The notes under the pieces: model-generated
Seen by the model: the letters and a program-made list of their open reading frames with translations, nothing else
What the model was told of the DNA's origin: nothing
Database searches by the model: none
Shown: in pieces, positions 1-9,177 of the stretch
Numbering within the stretch: position 1 is the first letter of the stretch
How the letters are laid out: every line of letters begins with the position of its first letter
Position numbers and translations under genes: made by a program
Assembly: GCF_019492185.1 (NCBI RefSeq)
Contig: NZ_JAICCF010000002.1
Span: 1,240,001 to 1,304,000 of the forward strand
Source of the DNA: Chitinophaga rhizophila
GTDB taxonomy: Bacteria > Bacteroidota > Bacteroidia > Chitinophagales > Chitinophagaceae
Direction: 5' to 3'
Length of the DNA stretch: 64,000 nt

Positions 1-1655
1 AAACCTATGACTGGGATTTCGGAGATGGCCAGACATTGACTACCCAGAGCACAGACCCATTACCACATACCTACGCACAGGATGGCACCTATACCGTAAA
101 GCTATGGGTAGATAAAAACAGCAATTGCGGAGACAGTGCTACAGCTACCGCCTATGTTTACCCGATGCTCAGACCAGATCCGCGCATCAGCGGGTTCTGT
201 AGCAATACCACTACCGTATTTACTGATCATTCCACCACATCCAGTACAACAGATGCCATCAACTATTACCGCTGGGATTTTGGAGATGGTAGTTCCGTTG
301 CGGACACTTCTAACCAGAAGAACGCAACTTATCAATATCCTGGACCAGGCAACTATGAGGTAGTCTTACAGATTAAAACAGCCCAGGGTTGCGAACGTGC
401 AGATACAAGTCATATCATTATATATGACAGACCACCATTAACTACTACCGAAGATACTTTGCTCTGTATCCGTAACTCGATACAGCTGCGGGCAGAAAGT
501 TCAGTTGACGGCAACGTCGTTAACGGCAGCTATACCTGGACACCGGCTTATAATATCACCAATGCCAATACCGCTACTCCGACAATCTTCCCAAAGGTAG
601 ATACGACTTATACCGTTACATTCACAGATGCTACAGGATGCAGCAATACAAGCCAGGTCGCTATAGACGTAAGAGATACGCTCATTATCCGGACTATCGC
701 CGATAGTACCATATGTACAGGTGATGAAGTGCATATCAGGGCGTTTCCTGACGGGGAATATCCGCTTACCTGGTATAATATGGCAGATAATTCAACTGTG
801 GGTACCGGCACAGTATTGAGCATTGTACCACCCGCACCGGCTGTGAACTACCTGGTCAGGGGGGAACTGGGAGGCTGTGATGGATATGACGATGTAAAAC
901 TGACTGTTGTAGACCCTCCAGTGGCATATGCAGGTGAAGATACCACCATCTGTTATGGAGAACAGGTAGTACTACGTGCTACAGGCGGTAGCAGCTATCA
1001 GTGGACGCCAGCCAATACCCTCACCTCACCTATCAGCGCCAATACAGTAGCAAGGCCGACAGATACTACCAGGTACATCGTTACTGTGACGGACGTACTG
1101 GGTTGTCCTAAGCCTATCTACGATACAGTACAGATCAATGTCGTACCTCCGGTACAGGCATTTGCCGGCAATGACACCATCGTCATGTTAAACCAGCCGT
1201 TCCAGCTGAACGCTTCAGGCGGTACTTCCTATATATGGACGCCGGTAGACGGACTGGATAATCCGAATATCTATAACCCCACCACAAATATCAACCGGGA
1301 CTATACCTATACCGTGGCTGTCTATACGGATGAAGGTTGTATGGGTACGGATGCCATCAGGATACGATTCATCACAGGCCCGGACATCTACGTACCGTCA
1401 GGCTTTTCACCTAACGGAGACGGCCAGAACGACATCTTCCGTCCCCTGCCTGTAGGCATAGTAGAGATGGACTTTTTCCGGGTATATGACCGCTGGGGAA
1501 AGCTGATGTACAGCACATCAAAGTACCTGCAGGGATGGGATGGCTACTTCAATGGCGCACCCGCAGCTGTTGGTACATACGTTTGGGTAGTCCAGGGGAA
1601 AAATATCGATAATGAAACTGTCATTCGTAAGGGCACAGTAACGCTTGTCAGATAA
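1..1655 (+). CDS. PKD-domain surface protein with T9SS type B C-terminal domain (5' partial)
   Basis: The reading frame is open from base 3, before the first possible start (TTG at 36), and already encodes a PKD signature (WDFGDG), so the gene begins outside the window. A second PKD-type domain follows (RWDFGDGSS, near base 275), then Ig-like segments with repeated Tyr/Thr-rich WTP motifs. The last roughly 90 residues carry the FSPNGDGQND motif and end in KGTVTLVR, matching the gliding-motility-associated C-terminal domain (CHU_C/TIGR04131 type) that directs proteins through the type IX secretion system. The inferred product is a secreted or surface-anchored adhesin-like protein. The next gene has a closely similar C-terminal domain, so the two are likely paralogous cargo. 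The substrate is unknown. Confidence 0.85.
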   Translation, partial: TYDWDFGDGQTLTTQSTDPLPHTYAQDGTYTVKLWVDKNSNCGDSATATAYVYPMLRPDPRISGFCSNTTTVFTDHSTTSSTTDAINYYRWDFGDGSSVADTSNQKNATYQYPGPGNYEVVLQIKTAQGCERADTSHIIIYDRPPLTTTEDTLLCIRNSIQLRAESSVDGNVVNGSYTWTPAYNITNANTATPTIFPKVDTTYTVTFTDATGCSNTSQVAIDVRDTLIIRTIADSTICTGDEVHIRAFPDGEYPLTWYNMADNSTVGTGTVLSIVPPAPAVNYLVRGELGGCDGYDDVKLTVVDPPVAYAGEDTTICYGEQVVLRATGGSSYQWTPANTLTSPISANTVARPTDTTRYIVTVTDVLGCPKPIYDTVQINVVPPVQAFAGNDTIVMLNQPFQLNASGGTSYIWTPVDGLDNPNIYNPTTNINRDYTYTVAVYTDEGCMGTDAIRIRFITGPDIYVPSGFSPNGDGQNDIFRPLPVGIVEMDFFRVYDRWGKLMYSTSKYLQGWDGYFNGAPAAVGTYVWVVQGKNIDNETVIRKGTVTLVR

Positions 1656-1811
1656 TAAATTCTTCATCTAATTACATACTGTCAACTGTAAAGAACTATT
1701 CTACAGATAGTTCTAAAACCCGCGTGTATACTGGAAAAAATGATTGCTGGTACGGTATTTTTTTTGTAAATTCCTATACGAAAGTCATTTTACAGATTTG
1801 CACCCCTCTGA

Positions 1812-3740
1812 ATGTACAGATTCCTTATTCTGGCTATTTGCTGCACCTTTGTCCACGTTAGAGCAGATGCTTACCATATTATAGGCGGTGAGATATACTA
1901 CACCTACGTGGGGACTGCCGGTGACGGAGTATACCGTTACGAAATTGTGCTTAAATTGTACCGGGACGCTGATTTCACCTGCGGTCCGATACAAGGCTGT
2001 ATAGACCACTTTGAGAATCCTGTACCGATAAACATATATAACTCCAGCGGTACACGTGTAACTAACGCTCTTCAGCTATACATCTCACAAACAAAGTCCC
2101 TGCGCGACACACTCAAAAACCCCTGCCTCGCTCCCCGAACACAAAATCTCGAAGTTGCTTACTACAAAGACACTGTTGAACTGCCGGCCAGTTCAGGTGG
2201 ATATTACGTCACTTATCAACGTTGCTGTCGCGGAGAAAAGCTGGTAAACATATACGATTCTGAGCATGAGGGTTCTACATTTTATACCGTTATACCCGGA
2301 ACAGACAAACTCCCTACCAACAGCAGTGCGCGTTTTAAGCATGACGGTGCAATTGTGATATGTAACGCATTACCATTCACCTTTAATTATTCTGCTTTTG
2401 ATCCTGACGGAGACAGTCTGACCTATTCGTTATGCAGCGCGCTTACAGGTGGAGCTACCCGGAGCGAGGCTGCAAGTACCAATCCGCCACCTTACGATAA
2501 TACCGTCAATTACGTAGCACCTTACTCCGGAGGTAACCCGATGGGAGGCTCGCCACAGATTACTATAGATAATGAGGGTATACTGAGAGGAACACCTAAC
2601 CGTGAAGGTAAATTTGTAATCTCTGTGTGTGTCAATGAATATGACCGGCGAACTAAAATGTTGCTGGGCACTCATCATAAAGATCTGCTGCTGACAGTAT
2701 TCAACTGTAAGACAAATATTAAGGCAGGGTTCCCTTCGGTATTGTCTAATTGTATAGCCAGTCCTGATCTGGCAGTTACCATCCCCAACTACAGTAATGC
2801 GGGATTTACGTCTGCCTATTATTGGGAATTTGGAGACGGTACTGACACGATCACCTTCGATAAGACCGTCTTCACGCATCAGTATCCAGATACTGGTATC
2901 TATAAGGTAAAACTGGTGGTAAATAGGGGATTGTCCTGTACGGATAGTGTAACCGGGTTTGTACATAACTATCCGGGCCTGAAAGCAGATTTTACTATGG
3001 AAGGTTTGTGCAGCGGGGATCCTATTCGCTTCAATGACATATCTACCTATACTTACGGGAAGATCACCAGCAGGCGATGGGATATTGGCATACCAGAAGG
3101 CCCTGAGTTTGCCAGTGCTGTCAGTACCCAGCTGAGTTACGTCTACCAGGAAGGCGGCACATACACTGTGACCCTACATGTCTTAACCGACCGGTCTTGC
3201 AGCGCTGAACTCTCGAAGGAAATTACAGTATATGAAGTCAGGCCTTATGCGGGCAATGATACAATTCTGGCTAAAGGACAGCAATTGCAGTTAAACGCAA
3301 GCGGTGGGGAGTACTATGCCTGGTCGCCTCCGGAAGGACTCAGCAGTGTCAATATTGCCGATCCCATTGCCAGTGGCGATAAGGACGTTACCTACATGCT
3401 CAAAGTATCCAATGCGCAGGGCTGTGTCGGGTATGACACCATTAATGTAAAATACTACTCCGGACCTGAAATATATATTCCTACCGCCTTTAGTCCTAAT
3501 GGCGATGGACAGAACGACCAGTTCCGTTTCATTCCTGTCGGCATTACGGAATATCTGTACTTCCGCATCTTTAACAGGTGGGGCCAGGAAATATTCTCAT
3601 CTACTGACTTCCGCAAGGGATGGGACGGCACCATTAACGGCTCTCCGGCTCCAGTGGACACCTATATCTGGATACTTGCCGGAAAAGATTTTACAGGCCA
3701 AAGCATATTAAAGAAAGGCACTGTAACTTTGGTGAAATAA
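1812..3740 (+). CDS. secreted PKD-domain protein with T9SS type B C-terminal domain
   Basis: 642 residues. The ATG start is followed by a typical signal peptide (MYRFLILAICCTFVHVRA) and mature sequence beginning DAYHIIGGEIYY, an N-terminus common in large Chitinophagaceae surface proteins. A PKD domain with WEFGDG lies at about residues 325-385 and a second, degenerate PKD-like domain at about 388-475. The last 90 residues contain FSPNGDGQND and end KGTVTLVK, the type IX secretion sorting domain also seen in the upstream gene. It is probably exported by Sec and then by the SprA-containing translocon encoded at 9.2-16.4 kb. A near-match to the -7 box (CAGATTTG, 1793-1800) lies 11 nt before the ATG. 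Ligand unknown. Confidence 0.87.
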   Translation: MYRFLILAICCTFVHVRADAYHIIGGEIYYTYVGTAGDGVYRYEIVLKLYRDADFTCGPIQGCIDHFENPVPINIYNSSGTRVTNALQLYISQTKSLRDTLKNPCLAPRTQNLEVAYYKDTVELPASSGGYYVTYQRCCRGEKLVNIYDSEHEGSTFYTVIPGTDKLPTNSSARFKHDGAIVICNALPFTFNYSAFDPDGDSLTYSLCSALTGGATRSEAASTNPPPYDNTVNYVAPYSGGNPMGGSPQITIDNEGILRGTPNREGKFVISVCVNEYDRRTKMLLGTHHKDLLLTVFNCKTNIKAGFPSVLSNCIASPDLAVTIPNYSNAGFTSAYYWEFGDGTDTITFDKTVFTHQYPDTGIYKVKLVVNRGLSCTDSVTGFVHNYPGLKADFTMEGLCSGDPIRFNDISTYTYGKITSRRWDIGIPEGPEFASAVSTQLSYVYQEGGTYTVTLHVLTDRSCSAELSKEITVYEVRPYAGNDTILAKGQQLQLNASGGEYYAWSPPEGLSSVNIADPIASGDKDVTYMLKVSNAQGCVGYDTINVKYYSGPEIYIPTAFSPNGDGQNDQFRFIPVGITEYLYFRIFNRWGQEIFSSTDFRKGWDGTINGSPAPVDTYIWILAGKDFTGQSILKKGTVTLVK

Positions 3741-3750
3741 AATCGGATTT

Positions 3751-4506
3751 ATGGCAATAGTTCTAGTGACCGGAGCCACCTCAGGCTTTGGTGAAGCGTG
3801 TGCAAAAAAGTTTGCAGCGAATGGTTATGATATCATTATTACCGGAAGAAGACAGGACAGGTTAACAGCTTTACAACAGCAATTGCAGCAGGAACATAAT
3901 ATTGCCGTATTGCCTCTTTGTTTTGATGTACGAGACCAGCATACTGTAAGTGAAGTACTGAATAACATACCAGATAACTGGAAAGCAATTGATATACTGA
4001 TTAATAACGCTGGACTGGCCTTGGGCTTAAGCAGTATCGAAGACGGAGATATTGATGACTGGGAAGGTATGATCGACACAAATGTAAAAGGCTTACTGTA
4101 TGTATCAAGGGTAATAATGCCATGGATGAAAGCCCGTCGCTCAGGACATATCATTAATCTTGGTTCTACTGCCGCCAAGCAGGTATATGCCAAAGGCCAT
4201 GTGTATTGTGCAACCAAGGCTGCCGTAGACGCTATATCTCAAGGTATGCGTATTGACCTCCTTCCTTATCGTATTAAAGTAACAGCGGTACATCCCGGCG
4301 CAGCAGAAACTGAGTTTTCAGCAGTACGTTTTAAAGGCGATAAAGAAAAAGCAGACAGTGTCTATAAAGGCTTTCAGCCCCTCAGTGCCGCAGACGTAGC
4401 AGATACTATCTACTACTGTGCTACCCTGCCAGCCCACGTGTGTATCAATGATCTGGTGATCACCTGTCTGCAACAGGCTAATGCCTATTACTTCGACAAA
4501 GAGTAA
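3751..4506 (+). CDS. short-chain dehydrogenase/reductase (YdfG-like)
   Basis: 251 residues, the usual length of classical SDR oxidoreductases. The Rossmann motif TGATSGFG (residues 7-14) binds NAD(P); RR at 33-34 after the second strand suggests NADP preference. NNAG is at 85-88, and the catalytic set is N111, S139, Y152 and K156 (YCATK). The family closest in pattern is the YdfG/serine 3-dehydrogenase type, which oxidises 3-hydroxy acids such as serine, allo-threonine or 3-hydroxypropionate; the true substrate cannot be told from sequence. The start is only 10 nt after the preceding stop, so it may be co-transcribed with the surface protein, although no functional link is evident. Confidence 0.9.
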   Translation: MAIVLVTGATSGFGEACAKKFAANGYDIIITGRRQDRLTALQQQLQQEHNIAVLPLCFDVRDQHTVSEVLNNIPDNWKAIDILINNAGLALGLSSIEDGDIDDWEGMIDTNVKGLLYVSRVIMPWMKARRSGHIINLGSTAAKQVYAKGHVYCATKAAVDAISQGMRIDLLPYRIKVTAVHPGAAETEFSAVRFKGDKEKADSVYKGFQPLSAADVADTIYYCATLPAHVCINDLVITCLQQANAYYFDKE

Positions 4507-4861
4507 ATTTATATAATATAACACATAGATGTTATTTCATATGCTGGGTATTGTGTTTAAATTTGATACACTAACGTATATGATGACTATTGTGATGTAA
4601 GAAGGGATGTCGAATACCTCCGGACGGGGGTGATACTAACTATGACCGTTTTAATGTTTTCAATGCCGACTATCTATCCTAAAAAACCATATCCCTATGC
4701 TTACATTTGCTACACTGTATTTGTTGCGTCTCTACTATCCAAGATGGAAGGCAGAACTGCGCATTCACTCCGACAGATCTAAAAGTAATAACTATGGTCG
4801 ATGGGCAACACGCCAGGATGTGAATTGGGGCTTTTAGTACCTGTGAAAAAAAATGAATCTG
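4507..4861. other. intergenic region without a convincing gene
   Basis: About 355 nt separate the dehydrogenase from the convergent BNR lipoprotein. The only open stretch is a 46-codon ORF at 4697-4837 (+), starting MLTFATLYLL and ending QDVNWGF. It has no recognisable homologue or clear promoter; a TACATTTG sequence lies inside its 5' end at 4702-4709. It could be a gene remnant or chance. Confidence 0.4.
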
Positions 4862-4895
4862 ATCCCGCCGGTGAGTGCCGGCGGGATTTTTTTTT
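4862..4895. terminator. intrinsic terminator, probably bidirectional
   Basis: Perfect 10-bp GC-rich arms (ATCCCGCCGG at 4862-4871, complement at 4878-4887) with a 6-nt loop. A run of nine T follows on the plus strand. Read on the minus strand it starts directly after the BNR lipoprotein stop codon, with a T8 tract 8 nt past the stem. Confidence 0.85.
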
Positions 4896-6110
4896 CTATT
4901 GCTTTACCAACATGCAGCGTACCTGCTGTAAGTCTCCTGCTCTTTGTGTATAAGCCATCAGCACTGTTCCATCATCTACCCCGGTGATGACCGGGTAAGT
5001 AACATGTGTTGAATCGGTTGTCAGTACGCCAGTCTGCAATACCTTACCACCTCCATCTCTCCACTGGTAACCTACGCGGCTTTTAAAGGTATTATCAGGT
5101 TGCTTCACGGGCTCATCCCATACCAGTAGTATCCTGTCATCTGCAAGTGTGGCAATCTGCGGATGTTTCGCCATCGGCGCTATACTGACCTTCTGCTTTT
5201 GAGTATATGTCTGTCCATTATCTGTAGACTGACAGTAGTACACGCCTTCTCCGCCTCCCATAGTAAACCAGGTAAAGTGCATAGACTGTTTGTTTTTAGT
5301 CATTGCCGGCCCGGTATGCGGACATCCTCTCACCACCCAGTTATCTGCGCTGATCCGGTTGAGTTTTGAAAAAGCATTACCGCCATCTGTAGATACCATA
5401 TGCACCATGTCTCTGATGGAATCATTGATAATATCCCTGAAAGCAATATGGATTCCCCCTTGTGCATCTGTGTAGAGGTCTGTTCTGCAACACTGGCAAA
5501 CTGTTTCTGCCAGCGCCCTCTCCTTCTTAAAACCATCCCTTCCATCAGTCACGGCAAAATAAAGCGAAGAGCCTTCTGCATCCACTGCCTTCCTGTTATC
5601 TAACCAGATCGCCGCAGCTTCACCTCCCGGTAAAAGCGCGATATCAAAATAACGCTGATCATAACTACCGGTATCAGTGACCAATGGTACAGCAGGTAAC
5701 CAGGTCTCTCCTCCGTTCAGTGAACGCGTATAATATACCCTTCCGGCGTATTTATTACGTGCATCGTTCTGTTCAACGCCATAGATAGCAATGACCTCTC
5801 CATCGGGCTTAAAAACCATTTTAGGCATATTCTCCGCATGCGGAAGGATGCCGTTGGCCGTAGCTACCCGCCGCGGCGCAGAAAATGTACGTCCCTTATC
5901 AGCTGATACTGCGTAATACAATGTACCTGTATCCGCACCTTTAGCTGTCTCTACCCAACTAATTACAGTATGTCCATCGGGCGTAGTTGTCATAAACGGA
6001 CAGGAAGCATCCTGCGTAGCATTAGACAGTAACTGTTCATGTTTATCTCCACTATTGCAACCTGCTGTAACTATTGCTATCGAAATAATCCATTGTCTGA
6101 TTGTCATCAT
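4896..6110 (-). CDS. BNR-repeat (sialidase-fold) lipoprotein with Cys motif
   Basis: 404 residues. The N-terminus is a lipoprotein signal with lipobox TAGC, so Cys18 would be lipidated. Four Asp-box/BNR motifs are visible (SADKGRTF at 69-76, SLNGGETW 130-137, STDGGNAF 240-247, STDNGQTY 295-302), predicting a six-bladed sialidase-type beta-propeller. Sialidase activity is not implied: the arginine triad cannot be confirmed. The cysteines are unusual for a BNR protein: CQCC at 205-208, C37, C263 and C293. The start is 3 nt downstream of the TonB receptor stop, so the two are almost certainly co-transcribed. The Cys cluster and neighbourhood make a periplasmic or surface metal-linked role possible; this is inference. 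Automatic annotation would probably say exo-alpha-sialidase, which may mislead. Confidence 0.8.
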   Translation of the reverse strand: MMTIRQWIISIAIVTAGCNSGDKHEQLLSNATQDASCPFMTTTPDGHTVISWVETAKGADTGTLYYAVSADKGRTFSAPRRVATANGILPHAENMPKMVFKPDGEVIAIYGVEQNDARNKYAGRVYYTRSLNGGETWLPAVPLVTDTGSYDQRYFDIALLPGGEAAAIWLDNRKAVDAEGSSLYFAVTDGRDGFKKERALAETVCQCCRTDLYTDAQGGIHIAFRDIINDSIRDMVHMVSTDGGNAFSKLNRISADNWVVRGCPHTGPAMTKNKQSMHFTWFTMGGGEGVYYCQSTDNGQTYTQKQKVSIAPMAKHPQIATLADDRILLVWDEPVKQPDNTFKSRVGYQWRDGGGKVLQTGVLTTDSTHVTYPVITGVDDGTVLMAYTQRAGDLQQVRCMLVKQ

Positions 6111-6113
6111 ACT

Positions 6114-8390
6114 TTATTTTTTACCGTTGAACGTGTAACCAAACCCTATGTTGAACGTACGTTTAGGACCAGGCCTGTATGTAGTATTATAAGTTGTCTT
6201 TTCTGTAGTCGTTGAATACATTACATCTGCTGCATTCCGGCAGTTCAGCCAGCAGTCAAATTGTCTCCAGCTATAGCCCGCACGGAAGTTCAGCAATTCA
6301 TATCCTTCATAGGTACCAGTATTCCGTGGATCCATATAATAACTGCTAACGTGCTGCCACTCGCCTGCTATACGGAAGCCTTTCAGACATCCAGGTTTCC
6401 AGGTGATTTCTGTATTCATGATCACCCTGGGCGCGCCAGCCATCCTGTTATCATTATAACTCACACCTTTCTCGACAAACTCATTGAAGAAATGTTCTGC
6501 ATATTGCCCGCTGCTCCGTATCCATAAAGACGGCAAAGGGGCATACCGTATATTCCACTCGATACCTCTGTGAGTAGTACGACCTGCATTCCTGTTTTCA
6601 TAGGAACCGTCATCCAGTTTCACACTGATGATCTCATTTGTTCCCAGCATATTATATACGCCCAGATCCGCATAACCTTTGTCATTTGCAAAGGCAAACC
6701 ATCCACCGGCTTCGTAATTGCGGTAAGTGGCAGGTTGCAGGGTTGGCACTTTCACCCCCCTGTATAATTCAGAGATATTAGGCGGTGCAAAACCTACACT
6801 GTAGTTAACATACAGACCACGCCGCTGTCCGAAATGATAGGTCAATCCAACTTTAGGGGTCAGCTTATTAAAGTGATTCCTTTCATCCGGGGCACCGGTA
6901 AATGCAGATGGAGGCAGGTGGTTATCGAAGTTGTAATCCATCCTGTCATAACGTAATGCTGCTACAAACTTCAACCGGTATAGCAACTCCATATCAAACT
7001 GGGCATATGCAGCTGTATTCAGCAGGCCGACATTATAATTAGTCAGCACAGAATCAGAAGTTGTATAACTTCTGAAATAACCCGCCGCATCTTTTGTTAC
7101 ATCAATAAATCGTGCATAATATTCTGCCGGACTGTAGTCAGCGCTTACACCTGCTATCAGTGATGCTTTCTTCCATGAGAACTTCTTCCTGTGTTGCATG
7201 ATCAGGCCATAGCTATTAAAGCTGTCATCATTGATTTCTCCGGCAGCTTTCAACGGATCTGCGAGTGTCTTTAAGGCATAGAAAGGATTCTGCTTGATGG
7301 AGTTGTTACGGAAGAATGCAGTAACCGTGGTTTTATTATCATTGTTCCAGTTATGCTCTAAGGTACTTCTGTAGCGCAATGCATTCACCTGACGGTAAGA
7401 GAATGTTTGAAAGTTACGGTAGTCCTTTGCAAAGAAATGTGCGCTATCCATACCGCCTACCTGGTCCGTATAATAATCTATCAGCGTCATGGAGTTGATC
7501 CATCTGGTACGATCACTGATCTGATAGTCGGCCCGTAATGTAAGTGCGAGCTTATGAAAATCACTATGATCCATATAACCGTTTCGCTGATCTGCATAAT
7601 AACCACCTACTGAAATACCCAGCTTATTGAAGGTTGCTGATGTATTGAAGTCAGTACGCTTATACCCTCTGTCACTGATCTCTGCCTGTATCCTGGCAGC
7701 AGGTTGCAGCGATGGAGCTGTTGTAATGAAGTTGACCGCGCCACCTACGGCTTCACTACCATATAGCGAGGAAGCAGGCCCTCTTACTACTTCAATAGTC
7801 TTTAGCGCCGCCATATTAATTTCAATCAGTGCATTGTGATTGAAGTCGCCTGTTGTACGAATAGGAATACCATCTTCCATATACAGAAATAAACTCTTAT
7901 ACCCGATAGGCTGACGTATGGCCATGGTGTGCTGCTCATTTCCCAGATCCACCATATACACACCGCTTACTTTGTTAAGCAGTTGTTCCAGCGAGGTAGC
8001 TTTAGTATCTCTTATTTCCTGTGTAGAAATGGTACTGATCGCCACAGGTGCATCTGTGCGGGCTTGCTTATCGCGGCTGGTAGTGACAATAATTTCATTC
8101 AGGCTGGCAGTAGCTGGTGATAAAGAAATTACAGGTGATGGTTGTGAAGACAGCCGCAGTTTCCTGGTCTGATAACCAATGAACGATACCTGTACAGAAT
8201 CATTTGTATTACCCTGTAATGTAAACCTTCCTCTGGCATCTGTTCTGCAACCTTTATCTGCATGCAGCACTTGCACTGTCACTCCCGGCAATACTTCTCC
8301 TGTCTGTGCATCAACCACGCTCCCCTGTACCTGGGCATGTGACTGCATAAATAATAGTAACCCCGTTATTATCAGTAATAAATATTTCAT
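6114..8390 (-). CDS. TonB-dependent outer-membrane receptor
   Basis: 758 residues. A signal peptide (residues 1-19, ending SHA) precedes a carboxypeptidase-regulatory-like domain (about 20-95), the extra N-terminal domain of many Bacteroidota receptors. The plug domain follows (about 105-225; EVVRGPASSLYGSEAVGGAV is characteristic) and then a 22-strand beta-barrel ending in aromatic residues (FNIGFGYTF). No SusD partner is adjacent, so this is not a Sus-type glycan pair; size and plug resemble siderophore, cobalamin or metal receptors. It is followed after 3 nt by the BNR lipoprotein and preceded by a small Cys-motif protein in the same direction. The 235 nt upstream (8391-8625) show no clear riboswitch or consensus promoter. 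Substrate unknown; metal complex is the best guess. Confidence 0.9.
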   Translation of the reverse strand: MKYLLLIITGLLLFMQSHAQVQGSVVDAQTGEVLPGVTVQVLHADKGCRTDARGRFTLQGNTNDSVQVSFIGYQTRKLRLSSQPSPVISLSPATASLNEIIVTTSRDKQARTDAPVAISTISTQEIRDTKATSLEQLLNKVSGVYMVDLGNEQHTMAIRQPIGYKSLFLYMEDGIPIRTTGDFNHNALIEINMAALKTIEVVRGPASSLYGSEAVGGAVNFITTAPSLQPAARIQAEISDRGYKRTDFNTSATFNKLGISVGGYYADQRNGYMDHSDFHKLALTLRADYQISDRTRWINSMTLIDYYTDQVGGMDSAHFFAKDYRNFQTFSYRQVNALRYRSTLEHNWNNDNKTTVTAFFRNNSIKQNPFYALKTLADPLKAAGEINDDSFNSYGLIMQHRKKFSWKKASLIAGVSADYSPAEYYARFIDVTKDAAGYFRSYTTSDSVLTNYNVGLLNTAAYAQFDMELLYRLKFVAALRYDRMDYNFDNHLPPSAFTGAPDERNHFNKLTPKVGLTYHFGQRRGLYVNYSVGFAPPNISELYRGVKVPTLQPATYRNYEAGGWFAFANDKGYADLGVYNMLGTNEIISVKLDDGSYENRNAGRTTHRGIEWNIRYAPLPSLWIRSSGQYAEHFFNEFVEKGVSYNDNRMAGAPRVIMNTEITWKPGCLKGFRIAGEWQHVSSYYMDPRNTGTYEGYELLNFRAGYSWRQFDCWLNCRNAADVMYSTTTEKTTYNTTYRPGPKRTFNIGFGYTFNGKK

Positions 8391-8625
8391 GATTGCAATA
8401 AGTTGCTTGCTGATAGTTCAGGCATAGCGATGCCAGACAGCTGATAATGTATCACTGCCGGTACGCAACTGCCATAACATCTGGCAATAGCTGTGAATAA
8501 GTAAATAGGATGGAATGATCAATGAATACTGTCACACAGAACGTATGGCATAGTTCATTGTAAATACATCAGATAATGTGCGGCTGCTGACCGCTCAATA
8601 AATTAAACAGATAAGTATGTAGCTG

Positions 8626-8988
8626 TTAAGCCTGGGGTGGGTGAAAGATGGATATTAACGGGGTATGCAGTTCAGGATCCTGATAATGTACAAGTAATGA
8701 TATAGATGGTGCAACTGGCTCAAAGCTGAACTCCTGCAACACATTGATGTAAGAGACTTCATACTTCTCTTTACCGGTAGATCCGTTCTGTTGCTGTTGC
8801 TCGTCTTTCTTCAGTTGTTTTTTGAGATAACATTTACCGTTACAATGCATTTCAGGCATTGCCCTGTTCTCGCACAATACACTAGCGATATATGCCTCAT
8901 CCATCTTGTACTTTACCATAATCACCAGCTGGCTGAAGTTTTGCAACAACAGCCCAAACAATATAATTATGGCAAAAAGATATCTCAC
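8626..8988 (-). CDS. small membrane-anchored protein with C-x9-C-x3-C motif
   Basis: 120 residues. It starts with GTG; residues 1-23 form one hydrophobic helix (signal anchor), then a soluble region with C39, C49 and C53 in the setting MHCNGKCYLKKQL, and a Gln/Lys-rich stretch. I recall proteins with the NGKCYLKKQL motif as unnamed small ORFs beside TonB receptors in Bacteroidota, but no function is established. The three cysteines suggest metal or redox chemistry (inference). The start is supported by a promoter whose -7 box ends 4 nt before the GTG. It is the first gene in the direction of the TonB receptor/BNR cluster, 235 nt upstream of the receptor. Confidence 0.7.
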   Translation of the reverse strand: MRYLFAIIILFGLLLQNFSQLVIMVKYKMDEAYIASVLCENRAMPEMHCNGKCYLKKQLKKDEQQQQNGSTGKEKYEVSYINVLQEFSFEPVAPSISLLVHYQDPELHTPLISIFHPPQA

Positions 8989-8992
8989 GGTG

Positions 8993-9024
8993 CAAAAGTA
9001 TATTAATAGGTGACCAATTACAAA
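8993..9024 (-). promoter_or_regulatory. Bacteroidota-type promoter, leaderless geometry
   Basis: On the minus strand TTTG (9024-9021), 20 nt, then TACTTTTG (9000-8993), an exact match to the -33/-7 consensus of the phylum. Only CACC lies between the -7 box and the GTG start at 8988, so the expected transcription start falls on or next to the start codon. Confidence 0.75.
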
Positions 9025-9101
9025 TGATATATGTCATGTTGCATATGCTATGTGACTTATAGGCTGTCACAATGCACAGCGGCACAGCATCCTTACTACA
9101 C

Positions 9102-9133
9102 AAAAAAAAGGCCTGATCTTACCGATCAGGCCT
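9102..9133 (-). terminator. sprA intrinsic terminator
   Basis: Perfect 10-bp stem (AGGCCTGATC at 9109-9118 with 9124-9133), 5-nt loop, and on the minus strand a run of eight T (9102-9109). It lies 45 nt after the sprA stop codon. Confidence 0.9.
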
Positions 9134-9177
9134 GGTATAAAACATAACACTAACTAATTCTTAATTTCCAGCTTCAC

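Noticed and set aside
2430..2966. 178-codon minus-strand frame inside the second surface protein
   Set aside because: Shadow of a gene with clear signal peptide, PKD and sorting domains.
4697..4837. 46-codon ORF (MLTFATLYLL to QDVNWGF) between the dehydrogenase and the BNR gene
   Set aside because: Too short, no promoter with -33 element, no recognised family; kept only as a note in the intergenic entry.
8391..8625. Cobalamin-type riboswitch upstream of the TonB receptor
   Set aside because: Short complementary segments exist, but no conserved B12-box or GCCACTG element could be found on the minus strand.
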